Shown here: positions 39,417 through 49,456 of the stretch, one piece after another
How positions within the stretch are numbered: position 1 is the first letter of the stretch
How the letters are laid out: every line of letters starts with the position of its first letter
Assembly: GCA_001770205.1 (NCBI GenBank)
Contig: MEQL01000047.1
Location: forward strand, 80,816-144,815
Direction: 5' to 3'
Source of the DNA: Bdellovibrionales bacterium RIFOXYD12_FULL_39_22
GTDB taxonomy: Bacteria; Bdellovibrionota; Bacteriovoracia; Bacteriovoracales; Bacteriovoracaceae
DNA length: 64,000 nt
Notes under the pieces: generated by a model
Told to the model about the DNA's origin: nothing
Database searches by the model: none
Seen by the model: the letters and a program-made list of their open reading frames with translations, nothing else
Program-made: the position numbers and the translations under genes

Positions 39417-40076
39417 CTAAATTACCGGGCCCTGAGCGGGAATTTTTTGTCGCTCTTCACTTCTTTTAATCTTCGGGAATTTTATCCTAATATGATTTCT
39501 ACTAGTTTCAATCTCCATTTTATCAGCATCTACGCCCTCTGGTATGGGAAAATTCCGGTTAACACTCTCTACGCTTCGGGATCGACTTTGCCCTCCTCCT
39601 GGCATCTGCTTTGACTCTTCCTTCTCCACTACTCCCGAAATAGAAATCATCCCGTCTTTGGCCTTTACATCCACTTTTTGATCTTTCAACCCGTCTACCG
39701 ATACATCATAATAGACAAACTTATCATTTTCTCCTCTTTTAATCTCACTCAAATCTCCGCCAAATTTATTTCCATACCAGCCATCAAAAAGCGCATTAAA
39801 ATCGTCTGAGCTTCCACCTGAATTTTTGAAATGCTCTCGCAACTGTTTTTTCATTCGCTCCATCTCTGCAAAAGGATCAAAATCATCTCGAAAAAAACTG
39901 TTATCAAAAAAACCATCTAGCAGTGCTCGCATTTGAGCTCGCTCCGAATTTTGGCCCCGCGCCTCTTTCTGTTTATATTCCTCGATACATTTTGTACAAT
40001 CGCACTTCTCCTCCGCCGAACATGCAAATGATGTGAATAAAAGGCCAAATAGTCCGATAAAGATTATCTTCGACAT
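39417..40076 (-). CDS. Exported small heat-shock (alpha-crystallin/Hsp20) protein
   Basis: The alpha-crystallin domain lies near residues 125-205: FVYYDVSVDGLKDQKVDVKAKDGMISISG, then FPIPEGVDADKMEIETSRNHIRIKFPK. Unusually for Hsp20 it begins with a signal peptide (MSKIIFIGLFGLLFTSFACSA) and a Cys cluster CDCTKC, so the chaperone probably acts in the periplasm. The ATG at 40076 is chosen for GGAG 9 nt upstream and a clean signal peptide; ATGs at 40091 and 40115 are alternatives. It lies 16 bp after the OsmC-family gene. The C-terminal IPAQGPVI carries an I-x-I/V-like tail. Confidence 0.8.
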   Translation of the reverse strand: MSKIIFIGLFGLLFTSFACSAEEKCDCTKCIEEYKQKEARGQNSERAQMRALLDGFFDNSFFRDDFDPFAEMERMKKQLREHFKNSGGSSDDFNALFDGWYGNKFGGDLSEIKRGENDKFVYYDVSVDGLKDQKVDVKAKDGMISISGVVEKEESKQMPGGGQSRSRSVESVNRNFPIPEGVDADKMEIETSRNHIRIKFPKIKRSEERQKIPAQGPVI

Positions 40077-40092
40077 AGACACATTCTCCATT

Positions 40093-40500
40093 TTACTGCT
40101 TAATTTTAACTTCAAACTCTGGAGTGGCCTGAATAAGTTTTTTTACAGTGCATTGTTCCGCCGAAGCGATAACCGCTGATTTATATTTTTCAGGAAAATT
40201 TTTGGGCAACTCGATTTCAATTTCAATTTTCCGTTTGTATTTATTATCTCCTTCAGACCTCTTATCCCTCTGGATTACGCGAATTCCTTCCGTCGAAATA
40301 TTTCTACTATCACAAAAACTTCTTACGTAATAGGCCGCACATAGCGCAAGCGAGGCCAAAAAATATTCAAATGGCGAAGCAGCACTATCCTCTCCGCCAT
40401 CCCCCTTTGGTTGATCTGCTAGCACAATATGATTGCCTACTTTTGCTTCTACTTTTTTGCCTGTTCCGATTGAAACTTCGATATCCACAAATGCCTCCAT
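40093..40500 (-). CDS. OsmC/Ohr family peroxide-protection protein
   Basis: The 135-aa protein matches OsmC-family thiol peroxidases. The two redox cysteines are likely in LASLALCAAYYV (about residue 53) and in SAEQCTVKK (about residue 117). It starts MEAFVDIEVSIGTGKKV. The family reduces organic or inorganic hydroperoxides in the cytosol. It is upstream of the exported small heat-shock protein on the same strand, so the pair may answer oxidative and folding stress together; that is inference. Confidence 0.85.
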   Translation of the reverse strand: MEAFVDIEVSIGTGKKVEAKVGNHIVLADQPKGDGGEDSAASPFEYFLASLALCAAYYVRSFCDSRNISTEGIRVIQRDKRSEGDNKYKRKIEIEIELPKNFPEKYKSAVIASAEQCTVKKLIQATPEFEVKIKQ

Positions 40501-40565
40501 TTATTTCAAATTATCACATAAAATACGCTGGGATTTTACAACCAAATAAACTAGAATTTCAACCA

Positions 40566-42014
40566 ATGAATAAAACTTTTGAAAGTAAAATAGATTTTAG
40601 CAACATAATGTCAGTATTAGATTGGTCGATATTCATTGCTATTTTGGCAACCACATATGCGGCAGTTATTTACGGTAACCGCCTTAAAAATAAAGTTGAT
40701 AATAATAAAAGCGAAACTATTGAGCAAAAAAATATTTTAGAATTTCTACTTATGGGCCGCCAACTAACGCTCCCTCTTTTTGTCGGAACGCTGGTAGCAA
40801 CCTGGTATGGAGGAATTTTAGGGGTAACCAAGATTGCTTTTGAAAGTGGAATATATAACTTCATTACTCAGGGATTTTTTTGGTATTTAACATATGTCAT
40901 CTTTGCACTATTTTTGGTCAAAAAAATTCGGCCCTATAATGCGCTAACACTTCCCGATATGGTAAATAAAATGTTTGGCCCCAAAGCAAGTATTGTGGCC
41001 GCCATTTTCACATTCTTTAACACTCTCCCCGTTGCCTACACCATAAGTATTGGATTGGTACTACAACTTTTTTTTCCCGGCACACTACTTTTGATGATGT
41101 CAATTGCTATGGCCGTCGCCATTATCTACTCCATTTGGGGTGGCCTGCGCGCCATCGTTTTTTCCGATTTCGTCCAATTTACGGTGATGGTTTCCTCAGT
41201 TATTCTTGTGGCACTAACCTCTGTTTTTAGTTTTGGTGGGATCTCTTTTTTACAAAGTAAACTACCCGCGACTCACTTTTCTCCTACTGGTGGATACGGA
41301 ATAGGTGCAACTTTAATCTGGGGATTCATTGCCTTATCTACATTGGTAGATCCAGGATTTTATCAGCGCGTCTTTGCCGCCAAAAATGATAAAACAGCAA
41401 AAGTTGGAATATTAATTTCCACCCTAATTTGGTTTGTGTTTGATATCTGCACTACACTAGGAGGAATGTATGCCCGAGCAACCATTCCTGACGCAGAACC
41501 ATCATTTGCTTATATGATTTATACCGCACAACTACTTCCTAATGGCCTTCGCGGTTTTTTCTTTGCTGGCATTATTGCAACCATATTATCTACTCTAGAC
41601 TCTTACCTTTTTATTGCCGGAACAACTATTTCGGTTGATCTGGTTCCAAAAAAACTACAGCAAAAAAAATTTATTTTTCACCATCTGGGCCTTATGGCAG
41701 TTGGAATCCTTACCGTGTTGTTGGCCAATAGTTTTGAAGGTGACATAAAAACGGCCTGGAAAACACTGGGGAGTTATTTTGCTTCCTGCTTACTTCTTCC
41801 AGTGATGTATGGACATATTTTTCCGAAAAAAATTTCCGACGGACAATTTGTCTTTGCTAGTATCCTCGGAGTTATTGCTGTTACTTACTGGCGCCTTACC
41901 CCCAAAGGTGGCCTGTGGGCAGAAGTGGATGAACTCTACGTTGGAATTGTTATTACTACGCTAGGAATTTTGCTTTTTCCACTCTTGAGAGACATGACAA
42001 AGCAAAAAAAATGA
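40566..42014 (+). CDS. Sodium:solute symporter (SSF family)
   Basis: The 482-aa membrane protein has about 12-13 hydrophobic spans and the SSF core: LEFLLMGRQLTLPLFVGTLVATWYGG near residue 60, WGGLRAIVFSDFVQFTVMV near residue 195, and a later GLRGFFFAGIIATILSTLDSYLFIAG. The solute (for example a carboxylate, amino acid or sugar) cannot be told. The longest frame starts at 40371, but it would run through the OsmC-family gene; the ATG at 40566 fits the symporter N-terminus, and 40608 is a further option. No clear ribosome-binding site precedes either. Confidence 0.85.
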   Translation: MNKTFESKIDFSNIMSVLDWSIFIAILATTYAAVIYGNRLKNKVDNNKSETIEQKNILEFLLMGRQLTLPLFVGTLVATWYGGILGVTKIAFESGIYNFITQGFFWYLTYVIFALFLVKKIRPYNALTLPDMVNKMFGPKASIVAAIFTFFNTLPVAYTISIGLVLQLFFPGTLLLMMSIAMAVAIIYSIWGGLRAIVFSDFVQFTVMVSSVILVALTSVFSFGGISFLQSKLPATHFSPTGGYGIGATLIWGFIALSTLVDPGFYQRVFAAKNDKTAKVGILISTLIWFVFDICTTLGGMYARATIPDAEPSFAYMIYTAQLLPNGLRGFFFAGIIATILSTLDSYLFIAGTTISVDLVPKKLQQKKFIFHHLGLMAVGILTVLLANSFEGDIKTAWKTLGSYFASCLLLPVMYGHIFPKKISDGQFVFASILGVIAVTYWRLTPKGGLWAEVDELYVGIVITTLGILLFPLLRDMTKQKK

Positions 42015-42074
42015 AATAGCCTATCCCCCTATAAATTTTCATGTACCAATATTTACCCAACAAAGGATAGGAAA

Positions 42075-43364
42075 ATGGCAACACCAAACACTGACACCAT
42101 CAAAAAACAAGCAGCTCTCGATTATCACTCCAAGGGGAAACCTGGAAAAATAGAAGTTGTATCTACCAAGCCATGTCAAACCGCAGAAGATTTGGCCTTG
42201 GCCTACACACCTGGAGTCGCAATCCCGTGCCTTGAAATTGAAAAAAATCCAGAGGATGCATATAAATATACCTCCAAAGGTAATCTTGTCGCCGTTATCT
42301 CTAACGGAACTGCGGTTTTAGGTTTAGGTGACATTGGGGCAATGGCCGGAAAACCTGTAATGGAAGGAAAGGGCGTTCTTTTTAAACGCTTTGCCGATGT
42401 TGATGTTTTCGATCTAGAGGTTAACGATCACACCATTGAAGGAATGGTAGATATCGTCTCTAAATTGGAGCCAACTTTTGGAGGTATCAATCTCGAAGAT
42501 ATCAAAGCTCCAGAATGCTTTGAAATTGAAGAACAATTAATTAAAAAAATGAATATTCCTGTTTTTCATGATGATCAACATGGAACAGCAATTATATCTT
42601 CTGCTGGCCTAATTAATGCGCTCGAAATTACCAAGCGAGATATCAAAAAGGCGAAGGTAGTTTTTAATGGCGCAGGAGCGGCAGCAATCGCTTGTGCAAA
42701 ACTATTTTTGGATCTAGGCGTCCGCAATGAAAATCTTATTCTTTGTGATACTAAGGGTGTTGTTTATAAGGGCAGAACTCAAGGCATGAATAAGTACAAA
42801 GAAATGTTTGCGGTTGATACCAAGCTGCGCACTCTGGCCGATGCCGTAAATGGCGCCGACGTTTTTGTTGGTTGTTCAGTGGCCGGAGCTCTAACTAAAG
42901 AGATGGTAAAAACTATGGCCAAAAGTCCAATTATCTTTGCAATGGCCAATCCCGTTCCTGAGATACTGCCACACGAAGTAAAAGAAGTTCGCTCCGACGC
43001 TATCGTTGCCACGGGACGATCTGATTTTAACAACCAAGTAAATAACGTCTTGGGCTTTCCATTTATCTTCCGAGCAGCACTAGATGTACGCGCCAGCAAA
43101 ATTAACAATGAAATGAAACTAGCGGCGGCCCGCGCTTTGGCCGCACTGGCAAAAGAACCTGTAACGGATCAAGTTCGCCAGGCCTATGGAAATAAAGATT
43201 TCACTTTTGGCCCTGACTACATTATCCCCAAACCATTCGACAAACGTGTCTTAGTTTGGGAAACCATAGCGGTTGCCAAGGCAGCAATGGAAACTGGTGT
43301 TGCCAAAAATCCTATCAAGGATTTTGATGCTTATAAAAAACAACTAGAGGCAAGACTGAAGTAA
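42075..43364 (+). CDS. maeB: Malic enzyme (oxaloacetate-decarboxylating malate dehydrogenase)
   Basis: This enzyme converts malate to pyruvate with NAD(P). The 429-aa protein is the short prokaryotic form without the phosphotransacetylase domain. [13 protein letters not shown] near residue 40, [23 protein letters not shown] near residue 80, FHDDQHGTA and [10 protein letters not shown] for dinucleotide binding are conserved. AAAGGATAGG lies upstream. Pyruvate made by PrpB and by this enzyme may feed the same pool. Cofactor preference is not decidable. Confidence 0.92.
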   Translation: MATPNTDTIKKQAALDYHSKGKPGKIEVVSTKPCQTAEDLALAYTPGVAIPCLEIEKNPEDAYKYTSKGNLVAVISNGTAVLGLGDIGAMAGKPVMEGKGVLFKRFADVDVFDLEVNDHTIEGMVDIVSKLEPTFGGINLEDIKAPECFEIEEQLIKKMNIPVFHDDQHGTAIISSAGLINALEITKRDIKKAKVVFNGAGAAAIACAKLFLDLGVRNENLILCDTKGVVYKGRTQGMNKYKEMFAVDTKLRTLADAVNGADVFVGCSVAGALTKEMVKTMAKSPIIFAMANPVPEILPHEVKEVRSDAIVATGRSDFNNQVNNVLGFPFIFRAALDVRASKINNEMKLAAARALAALAKEPVTDQVRQAYGNKDFTFGPDYIIPKPFDKRVLVWETIAVAKAAMETGVAKNPIKDFDAYKKQLEARLK

Positions 43365-43424
43365 TTGGGCCCTAATTATTTGAGCGGTAATAACTATTTA
43401 TTGCCGCTCAAGCATTGAGTTTGA

Positions 43425-44084
43425 ATGGAACCATCATATCGTTTTGATTACAAAAAAAATATCTCCTACTCTAAACTCATTAGTCGCCTATTTGCCTTTT
43501 CATTGACTTTTTTTTTAATCTACTCCTTTTTTTGTTATTTTTTTATTCTCTCTTCTAACAAAGAAAACACTAATTCTTCCGAATTTTTTTTCAATCGCCC
43601 GCCAGACGTAATTGTGGTTTTTACCGGTGATACAGGGAGGATTCCTTACGCCATAGAACAGGCCAAGAAATTTAAGCAATCAAATATTTTGATTACAGGA
43701 GTCTATTCTAAAAATACCGTTGAATCACTTCTGCGGCCACTTGAGGATGCTGCCGATCTAGATATTAATCAGCTTTCCATAGATTATACGGCCAGAAATA
43801 CTATTGAAAACGCCATTGCCACTCTACGCCATTTACGCGAACACAAAACACTCTTTAATGTATTAATTATTTCTCATGACTATCACCTGATGCGCATAAA
43901 ACTTACCATGAATAAACTACGCACGGGCCATGACGATTTTGAGTTTTTCTATTCCGGAATCAAGACAGATTATTCTAAATGGCGCAACCTAAAAATATTA
44001 TACAAAGAAGTATTTAAACTCTTTCGCGCATATATTTTTCTATCATTTTGGGATGCTGAGATTATCACCACCGAAAGCATTTAA
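43425..44084 (+). CDS. YdcF/DUF218-like membrane protein
   Basis: The 219-aa protein has one N-terminal span (about 20-42) and an exported DUF218 domain (PPDVIVVFTGDTGRIPYAIEQAKKFKQSNILITG, then YTARNTIENA and LIISHDYHLMR). Family members such as ElyC and SanA act in envelope polysaccharide metabolism or barrier function. It ends one base before the convergent rel gene stop. Confidence 0.8.
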   Translation: MEPSYRFDYKKNISYSKLISRLFAFSLTFFLIYSFFCYFFILSSNKENTNSSEFFFNRPPDVIVVFTGDTGRIPYAIEQAKKFKQSNILITGVYSKNTVESLLRPLEDAADLDINQLSIDYTARNTIENAIATLRHLREHKTLFNVLIISHDYHLMRIKLTMNKLRTGHDDFEFFYSGIKTDYSKWRNLKILYKEVFKLFRAYIFLSFWDAEIITTESI

Positions 44085-46289
44085 TTAAATTCTGCTAACG
44101 CTAATAACTTCCTCTAGAGACTCTAGGGCGCTAGTAATTCGCAGAAGCTCACTAAAATCTTTTACTTCAACTTCAAATAAAAAACTTCCCTTCCGATCAG
44201 GCAGCGATTTGGCGATGGCAGTACGGATATTGATATTAAGTTTATTAATGGCATTAGAAATTTGTGACAACATTCCTGGCCGATCATGTGTTATCACTCG
44301 AATATTCACTGGATGCTTAAATTTAAACTCCTCATTCCAGGTAACATTAATCGTGCGCTCAGCATCATGCATTTCCACCCGATCACAGCTAACGGTGTGC
44401 ACCGTAATACCACGCCCCCTGGTAATATGTCCGACTATTGGATCTCCAGGAATTGGACTACAACATTTGGCAATACGAACTACTAAGTCATCCATGCCAT
44501 CAACAATTACGGCATTATCTCGATGCGCTTTTTTCTTAACCGCGTCAGTTAGTTTTTGCGAATAAGTAGAAATCTCATCAATCTTCTGCTCAATAATCTC
44601 TGGGCCCTCTTCCGTTCCTTTTTTCTGCAATGTTGGAGCAAAAGACAAAATATGCTGAGTAGTAATTTTCCCCGCCCCCACTCCAATAAAAAGCTCCTCG
44701 TCTGATTGTAAATTGCACCCCTTCAAAATATCATTCCAAGCTTCGCTCTTTTTTAATGTTTTAACCGAAGTAGAAAAAAGACGCAGCGTTTTCTCCAATA
44801 GATCCTCTCCAACATCTCTACTATGTTCTCGTTCTACCTTTTGTAGCCACTGTTTAATTTTTGTTTTTGCTTTTGAAGTTTTAACAATATTAAGCCAATC
44901 CTTAGAAGGAGTTTGTGTTTTGCTAGTCAAAACCTCTACCGAATCACCAGATTTTAATTTATAGCGCAAAGGTACAATTTTACCATTAACCTTGGCCCCA
45001 ACGCAGTGATTGCCAACTTCAGAGTGAACGGCATAAGCGAAATCAAGAGGGGTCGCAGAGTGACGTAATTCTAATACTTCTCCTTTGGGAGTAAATACAT
45101 AAATTCCACCCATATCAAGATCATTTTTTACTACGTTCATAAATTCGCTGTTGCTATCAACATTCTTATTGAATTCCAACAACTCCTGTACCCAGGCAAG
45201 CTTCGTTACATTCTTGCCAGAAACACCTTCCTTATATTTCCAATGAGCGGCCACTCCTGTTTCTGCCACCTCTTCCATTTCATGAGTACGAATTTGAATC
45301 TCAATACGCTCGGCGGCCGGACCAATTACTGTAGTATGCAAACTTTGATAACCATTCAATTTGGGAATAGCGATATAATCTTTAAATCTCCCGGGAATAG
45401 GAGTAAATGAGGAGTGAATAATTCCCAAACCTTTATAGCACTCCGTAATATTATTAACTTGAATTCGAAAAGCAAGAACGTCTTGGATCTGTTCGAAATC
45501 TACTCCTCGTGAAATCATTTTTTTATAAATAGAATAAAAATGCTTAGAGCGGCCAGTGACTTCCGCATCCATCGAATACGAGATCAAATTATCCTTAATA
45601 ACAGCAACCGTATCGCGAATATACTTTTCACGATCTTCTTTTTTCATTGCAACTTTTTCCGCCAATTTATAATAAACTTCGGGCTTTAAAAAGCGCAGGC
45701 AAAGATCTTCCAGTTCGGCCTTAACTGAGTTGATGCCCAAACGACTGGCCAGAGGAACATAAATATCAAGTGTCTCTTGAGCAATTTTTTTTTGTTTTTC
45801 ATCGGAAATATATTGCAGAGTCCGCATGTTGTGCATACGATCGGCCAATTTAACAATAATAACGCGCAAATCTTTGGCCATGGCCACGATCATTTTACGA
45901 AAATTTTCTGCCTGAGACTCTTCCTTGTTCCGAAATTTAATTTTAGAAATTTTTGTCAGGCCAATAACAATATTGGCAATATTTTTAGAAAACTCTTTTT
46001 CGATAAGGTCAGGATGAATATCACAATCTTCCACAACATCATGTAGTAACCCCGAAATGACACTATCCATATCCATGTTGAGTTTAACTAAGGCCGCCGC
46101 AACATTAACTGGATGGATAAAATAGTCCTCTCCAGAACTTCGCTTTTGGCCAATATGACATTTTTGAGCGAAAAAATACGCCTTTCGTAGCATGGCCATA
46201 TCCGCATTGGGGTAGTAGGCCAGCACTCTGCGCGCCAGCTCCTCTATTTCTAAATCTCTTTCATGACTAAAGTCTAAACCAAATTGCAA
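44085..46289 (-). CDS. rel: Bifunctional (p)ppGpp synthetase/hydrolase (RelA/SpoT)
   Basis: The 734-aa protein has an HD hydrolase domain (SGEDYFIHPVNVAA, LLHDVVEDCD), a synthetase domain with the RFKD motif typical of bifunctional Rel/SpoT, KLNGYQSLHTTVIGP and EIQIRT. TGS (about 385-445) and a C-terminal ACT domain (about 655-734) follow. Both catalytic halves look intact, so this is probably the main alarmone enzyme. It lies downstream of gmk, as gmk and spoT do in many proteobacteria. Confidence 0.96.
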   Translation of the reverse strand: MQFGLDFSHERDLEIEELARRVLAYYPNADMAMLRKAYFFAQKCHIGQKRSSGEDYFIHPVNVAAALVKLNMDMDSVISGLLHDVVEDCDIHPDLIEKEFSKNIANIVIGLTKISKIKFRNKEESQAENFRKMIVAMAKDLRVIIVKLADRMHNMRTLQYISDEKQKKIAQETLDIYVPLASRLGINSVKAELEDLCLRFLKPEVYYKLAEKVAMKKEDREKYIRDTVAVIKDNLISYSMDAEVTGRSKHFYSIYKKMISRGVDFEQIQDVLAFRIQVNNITECYKGLGIIHSSFTPIPGRFKDYIAIPKLNGYQSLHTTVIGPAAERIEIQIRTHEMEEVAETGVAAHWKYKEGVSGKNVTKLAWVQELLEFNKNVDSNSEFMNVVKNDLDMGGIYVFTPKGEVLELRHSATPLDFAYAVHSEVGNHCVGAKVNGKIVPLRYKLKSGDSVEVLTSKTQTPSKDWLNIVKTSKAKTKIKQWLQKVEREHSRDVGEDLLEKTLRLFSTSVKTLKKSEAWNDILKGCNLQSDEELFIGVGAGKITTQHILSFAPTLQKKGTEEGPEIIEQKIDEISTYSQKLTDAVKKKAHRDNAVIVDGMDDLVVRIAKCCSPIPGDPIVGHITRGRGITVHTVSCDRVEMHDAERTINVTWNEEFKFKHPVNIRVITHDRPGMLSQISNAINKLNINIRTAIAKSLPDRKGSFLFEVEVKDFSELLRITSALESLEEVISVSRI

Positions 46290-46298
46290 ACAGTGACC

Positions 46299-46874
46299 TT
46301 ACCTTATAATCTTAGTGATAATATTTTTTAACTCAATAAATGCTCGTTCCAAATCATCGTTAACAACACAATAGTCAAAATCATTTTTACGTAGTAATTC
46401 CTTTGCCGCATTCTTAACCCGTAGCGCTATTACTTCTTCGCTATCGGTATTTCTCATACGCAAACGCTTTTCCAAAGCTTCTAGAGACGGTGGAGCGATA
46501 AAAATAGTTTGTGCTAATGGTCCAAAATATTTTTTGAAAGAGTCCGCCCCTTGCACATCAATATCAAAGATAAGTGATGCTCCCTGGGCCAATTTCCCCT
46601 CTACAAACTTTTTAGAAGTTCCATAATAGTTAGCATGAACTTGTGCCCATTCTAATAATTCATTATCTGCAATCATCTTCTTAAATGTTTCAACGTCAAT
46701 AAAAAAATATTGTACTCCATTTTCATCGCCTGGCCGCTTGGGCCTAGTTGTGTATGAAATGGACTCTACCAACTCAAAAAATTCGGCCTTGATTTTTTTG
46801 ATCAAAGTAGATTTTCCTGCTCCTGAAGGAGCAACAATAACTACGATTTTCCCTTTTAATTTACTGCTACTCAA
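46299..46874 (-). CDS. gmk: Guanylate kinase
   Basis: Gmk phosphorylates GMP to GDP. The 191-aa protein has the P-loop APSGAGKSTL (about 14-23), the GMP-binding SYTTRPKRPGDENG segment, and DIDVQGADSFK. It overlaps the yicC end by 8 bp and lies 9 bp before rel. The three genes form an operon that links GMP/GDP supply to alarmone metabolism, a common arrangement. Confidence 0.96.
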   Translation of the reverse strand: MSSSKLKGKIVVIVAPSGAGKSTLIKKIKAEFFELVESISYTTRPKRPGDENGVQYFFIDVETFKKMIADNELLEWAQVHANYYGTSKKFVEGKLAQGASLIFDIDVQGADSFKKYFGPLAQTIFIAPPSLEALEKRLRMRNTDSEEVIALRVKNAAKELLRKNDFDYCVVNDDLERAFIELKNIITKIIR

Positions 46875-47745
46875 TATTCAATCCTTGCTCTCTGATTTTT
46901 TCTAATTCTACCTTCATTTGAATCACCGCTTCAGAAATATTAATATCTGCTACTTTTGATCCAATGGTATTTGTCTCTCGATTTAATTCCTGCACTAAAA
47001 AATCAATTTGCCGTCCCATCTCACTCTCTCCGGCCAATATTTGATCAAACTTGGCCAAGTGCGATTTTATCCGCGCAAATTCTTCACTAATATCTAATTT
47101 TTCTAGGTAAAACACCACCTCTTGTAAAATGCGCGACTCCTCTATGGCCGTATTCTTTGTATATTCATCAATCCGCTTGCGTAACTTTTCTTCAATATTT
47201 TGTCTATAAAGATCACCTCGGGCCACCACTCGCTGATAAAAATCCTCGTATAGTTTGCGATGGTGAAAAATTTCTTCTGCTAATCGACTTCCTTCTTCTT
47301 GTCTGGATTTTTTTAAGGCCTCAAGCGCACGATGGAATTGCATTACGGCCATCTCTTTTAATTTTTCTGTATCATCTTGCGCATCTTTATAAAACTCTGC
47401 CCGAAATAAATCGCGAGGAGTTACAAAAAATCCAACGTCATTTTTTTTCGTTATTTGACTAATATGTTTTAAAAATCCATCCAGTTTATTGGCATCAATC
47501 TCTCCGCTTGCGGCCTCCACTCCCATTTTGCGATAGGAAATATAGACGTCAAAACTTCCACGTTTAAAGGTCTGGGAAATTATCCCCCGCAGCTCATGCT
47601 CAATAGAGGACAAAAATCCAGGTAATTTACATTTAACATCGCGAAAACGATTGTTAACACTTTTTACTTCAATTAAAAAGTAATTCGTTCCATCGTTGAA
47701 TTCGCACTTCCCAAATCCGGTCATAGACTGAATGTTCATATTCAT
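46867..47745 (-). CDS. yicC: YicC family endoribonuclease-like protein
   Basis: YicC family proteins are oligomeric endoribonucleases involved in stress RNA turnover. The 292-aa protein starts MNMNIQSMTGFGKCEF and ends with the family signature REQGLNIE, with the core FLVQELNRETNTIGSK near residue 255. The ATG at 47745 has GGAGG 5 nt upstream; the longer frame to 47904 is not supported. It overlaps gmk by 8 bp. Confidence 0.93.
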   Translation of the reverse strand: MNMNIQSMTGFGKCEFNDGTNYFLIEVKSVNNRFRDVKCKLPGFLSSIEHELRGIISQTFKRGSFDVYISYRKMGVEAASGEIDANKLDGFLKHISQITKKNDVGFFVTPRDLFRAEFYKDAQDDTEKLKEMAVMQFHRALEALKKSRQEEGSRLAEEIFHHRKLYEDFYQRVVARGDLYRQNIEEKLRKRIDEYTKNTAIEESRILQEVVFYLEKLDISEEFARIKSHLAKFDQILAGESEMGRQIDFLVQELNRETNTIGSKVADINISEAVIQMKVELEKIREQGLNIE

Positions 47746-47791
47746 TGGGGCCTCCAACTTCGTCTCCACTATTATGTACCAACAATAAACA

Positions 47792-48409
47792 TTAGTCCAG
47801 TTCCCAACCTTGAACAGTTCCCTTCTCGAAATAGATGGTTTTGGCCCTATTATTGACAATAAACGACCAACGCTCATTTTGTTCACGCGGATCTCCGGCC
47901 ACATCTACCATCGTCGGATTTCCCCAATGTGAACGAACCTCCTCTTTGGACATGCCCACACGAATTTCTTCTGCCGTCTGCAATAGCTCTTCTTGCATTG
48001 CAGAAGTTGCCACTTTCCGTTCGGCCACCGCTTTAACAAAATATCTACTCTCCAATTTACTTTTTAAATAGCGTTCCTGTTCTTCGGGAGAGGCCAGACC
48101 TAAAAAATAGATTCTCTCTGAATCATTGTGTAAAAAATCTCTTGCCCGATAATATGCCAGTCTTTCCTCATCAGTAAGTGCTTGTTCTGTACGAATAAGT
48201 TCTTGTCTGAGGGAAAAGGCCTCTCCGGTGAGTTTTATGCCATTTTCTCCTGCCTCAGTTATCGGATCACTTGGACTGACATAGAGCGAGGTATCCGCAA
48301 TTGCATATTCTCCTTGCTCTGGCAGCGCAGTACATCCACCATAAAAAAGAGTAGACAAAAAAATGGCCACCAAAAATTTGGGCCTTGAGGGACTCACTAA
48401 ATATAACAT
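47792..48409 (-). CDS. BamE/SmpA-like lipoprotein
   Basis: The 205-aa product has a lipoprotein signal ending YGGC (Cys26). Its C-terminal ~65 residues resemble the SmpA/BamE fold: IRVGMSKEEVRSHWGNPTMVDVAGDP, then RWSFIVNNRAKTIYFEKGTVQGWEL. A helical, Glu/Arg-rich middle part (residues ~70-140) is extra. BamE belongs to the beta-barrel assembly machine, but this paralogue may do something else. AGGAGG lies 6 nt before the ATG. It lies upstream of yicC. Confidence 0.72.
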   Translation of the reverse strand: MLYLVSPSRPKFLVAIFLSTLFYGGCTALPEQGEYAIADTSLYVSPSDPITEAGENGIKLTGEAFSLRQELIRTEQALTDEERLAYYRARDFLHNDSERIYFLGLASPEEQERYLKSKLESRYFVKAVAERKVATSAMQEELLQTAEEIRVGMSKEEVRSHWGNPTMVDVAGDPREQNERWSFIVNNRAKTIYFEKGTVQGWELD

Positions 48410-48571
48410 AAAAACCTCCTAATCCTCCGACTTTAACTTTTCCTTCTTCCTTCTTTTCGGAAAATTGTTCTCTAAATCCACTTTTTCATATTTTTGCCTC
48501 TTCTTAATCTAACTAGTAATATTTTGCCTAGCAGCTGATCTAACGAAGGTAGGATTAATTTACCCATAATA

Positions 48572-49456
48572 ATGGGCGATAAGATAAATGCGATGAAAAA
48601 AATTGAAAGACTTATAATTAAAATTAATGAGATGCTGCTGGCCCTTTTTGGCCATATTTCAAATTTAACAATAGCGCTAATCCCCAAAAAGATTAAAAAA
48701 AAGCTAAATATCGCTGAACGTAAATCTCCTCAGCGTGCTGCCCCCAAAAAGGTTGTTCCTAAAAAAAATCTAAAAGAAAATTTTGCGGCCATCTCTGCCG
48801 TGGCCAGCAAAGCATCTAAAAAGATATCTGGAAAAATCTCTCCGGCGCTAGATAAAATGCGCAAATTCGATATAAAGAAGGTTAGTTTTAAATCAACATT
48901 TCTTTTTCTATTTGCCATTCTATCTCCACTACTTTTGCGCTTTAAATCTTGGTGGCTTTCACTTAAACCTATTACAGTTGTAGGAATAGTCGTCACTAGT
49001 TCCGTGGGAACCTTGGCCGGAATTAGTGTTTATAGCAATGCTAAAAAAGTTGCTCACGAGGCACTCCCTCCTGAAATCGTCGAAGAAGTAGATGTATACC
49101 AGCAACAATTTGAACGCAAAAGTTTTTATAAAAATGGAGAACGTTATCTGCTTATCACCGCAGTCATTATTCCCGTATATATTGAATCTGCCGCATCTAT
49201 TAGAACTCTTAGCGTTGACTTCACACTCATGATGTCTAATCGCTATTTACAAGCATATTTTTTAGGCCATGAATATCTTGTACGCAATACCCTGAGCAAT
49301 GGACTACAGCCAATTGTTCCAGAATTTCCCCTCTCCCCTGAGGGGAAATCCATTTTAAAGGATAAAATAAAAAAAGAACTAAACGAGTTAATTGAAGATT
49401 TAGGAATTGAGGGTTTTATTGAAAATGTCTTTTTCGATAATATTATTGCGGCCTAA
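48572..49456 (+). CDS. FliL-like single-span membrane protein
   Basis: The 294-aa protein has a basic N-terminal region rich in Lys/Ala (about 45-95), two neighbouring hydrophobic segments near 108-122 and 133-155, and an extracytoplasmic C-terminal domain. Its end (SPEGKSILKDKIKKELNELIEDLGIEGFIENVFFDNIIAA) follows the FliL pattern, in which a helix and a final strand end in VYFTxFV-like residues. FliL and relatives interact with flagellar stators; no flagellar genes are adjacent. The ATG at 48593 is an alternative start. The last 57 bp overlap the convergent sigma-54 activator gene. Confidence 0.65.
   Translation: MGDKINAMKKIERLIIKINEMLLALFGHISNLTIALIPKKIKKKLNIAERKSPQRAAPKKVVPKKNLKENFAAISAVASKASKKISGKISPALDKMRKFDIKKVSFKSTFLFLFAILSPLLLRFKSWWLSLKPITVVGIVVTSSVGTLAGISVYSNAKKVAHEALPPEIVEEVDVYQQQFERKSFYKNGERYLLITAVIIPVYIESAASIRTLSVDFTLMMSNRYLQAYFLGHEYLVRNTLSNGLQPIVPEFPLSPEGKSILKDKIKKELNELIEDLGIEGFIENVFFDNIIAA

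Noticed and set aside
48472..48687. 71-aa minus-strand frame with a hydrophobic segment
   Set aside because: It is antisense to the FliL-like gene start, and its hydrophobic run mirrors that gene.
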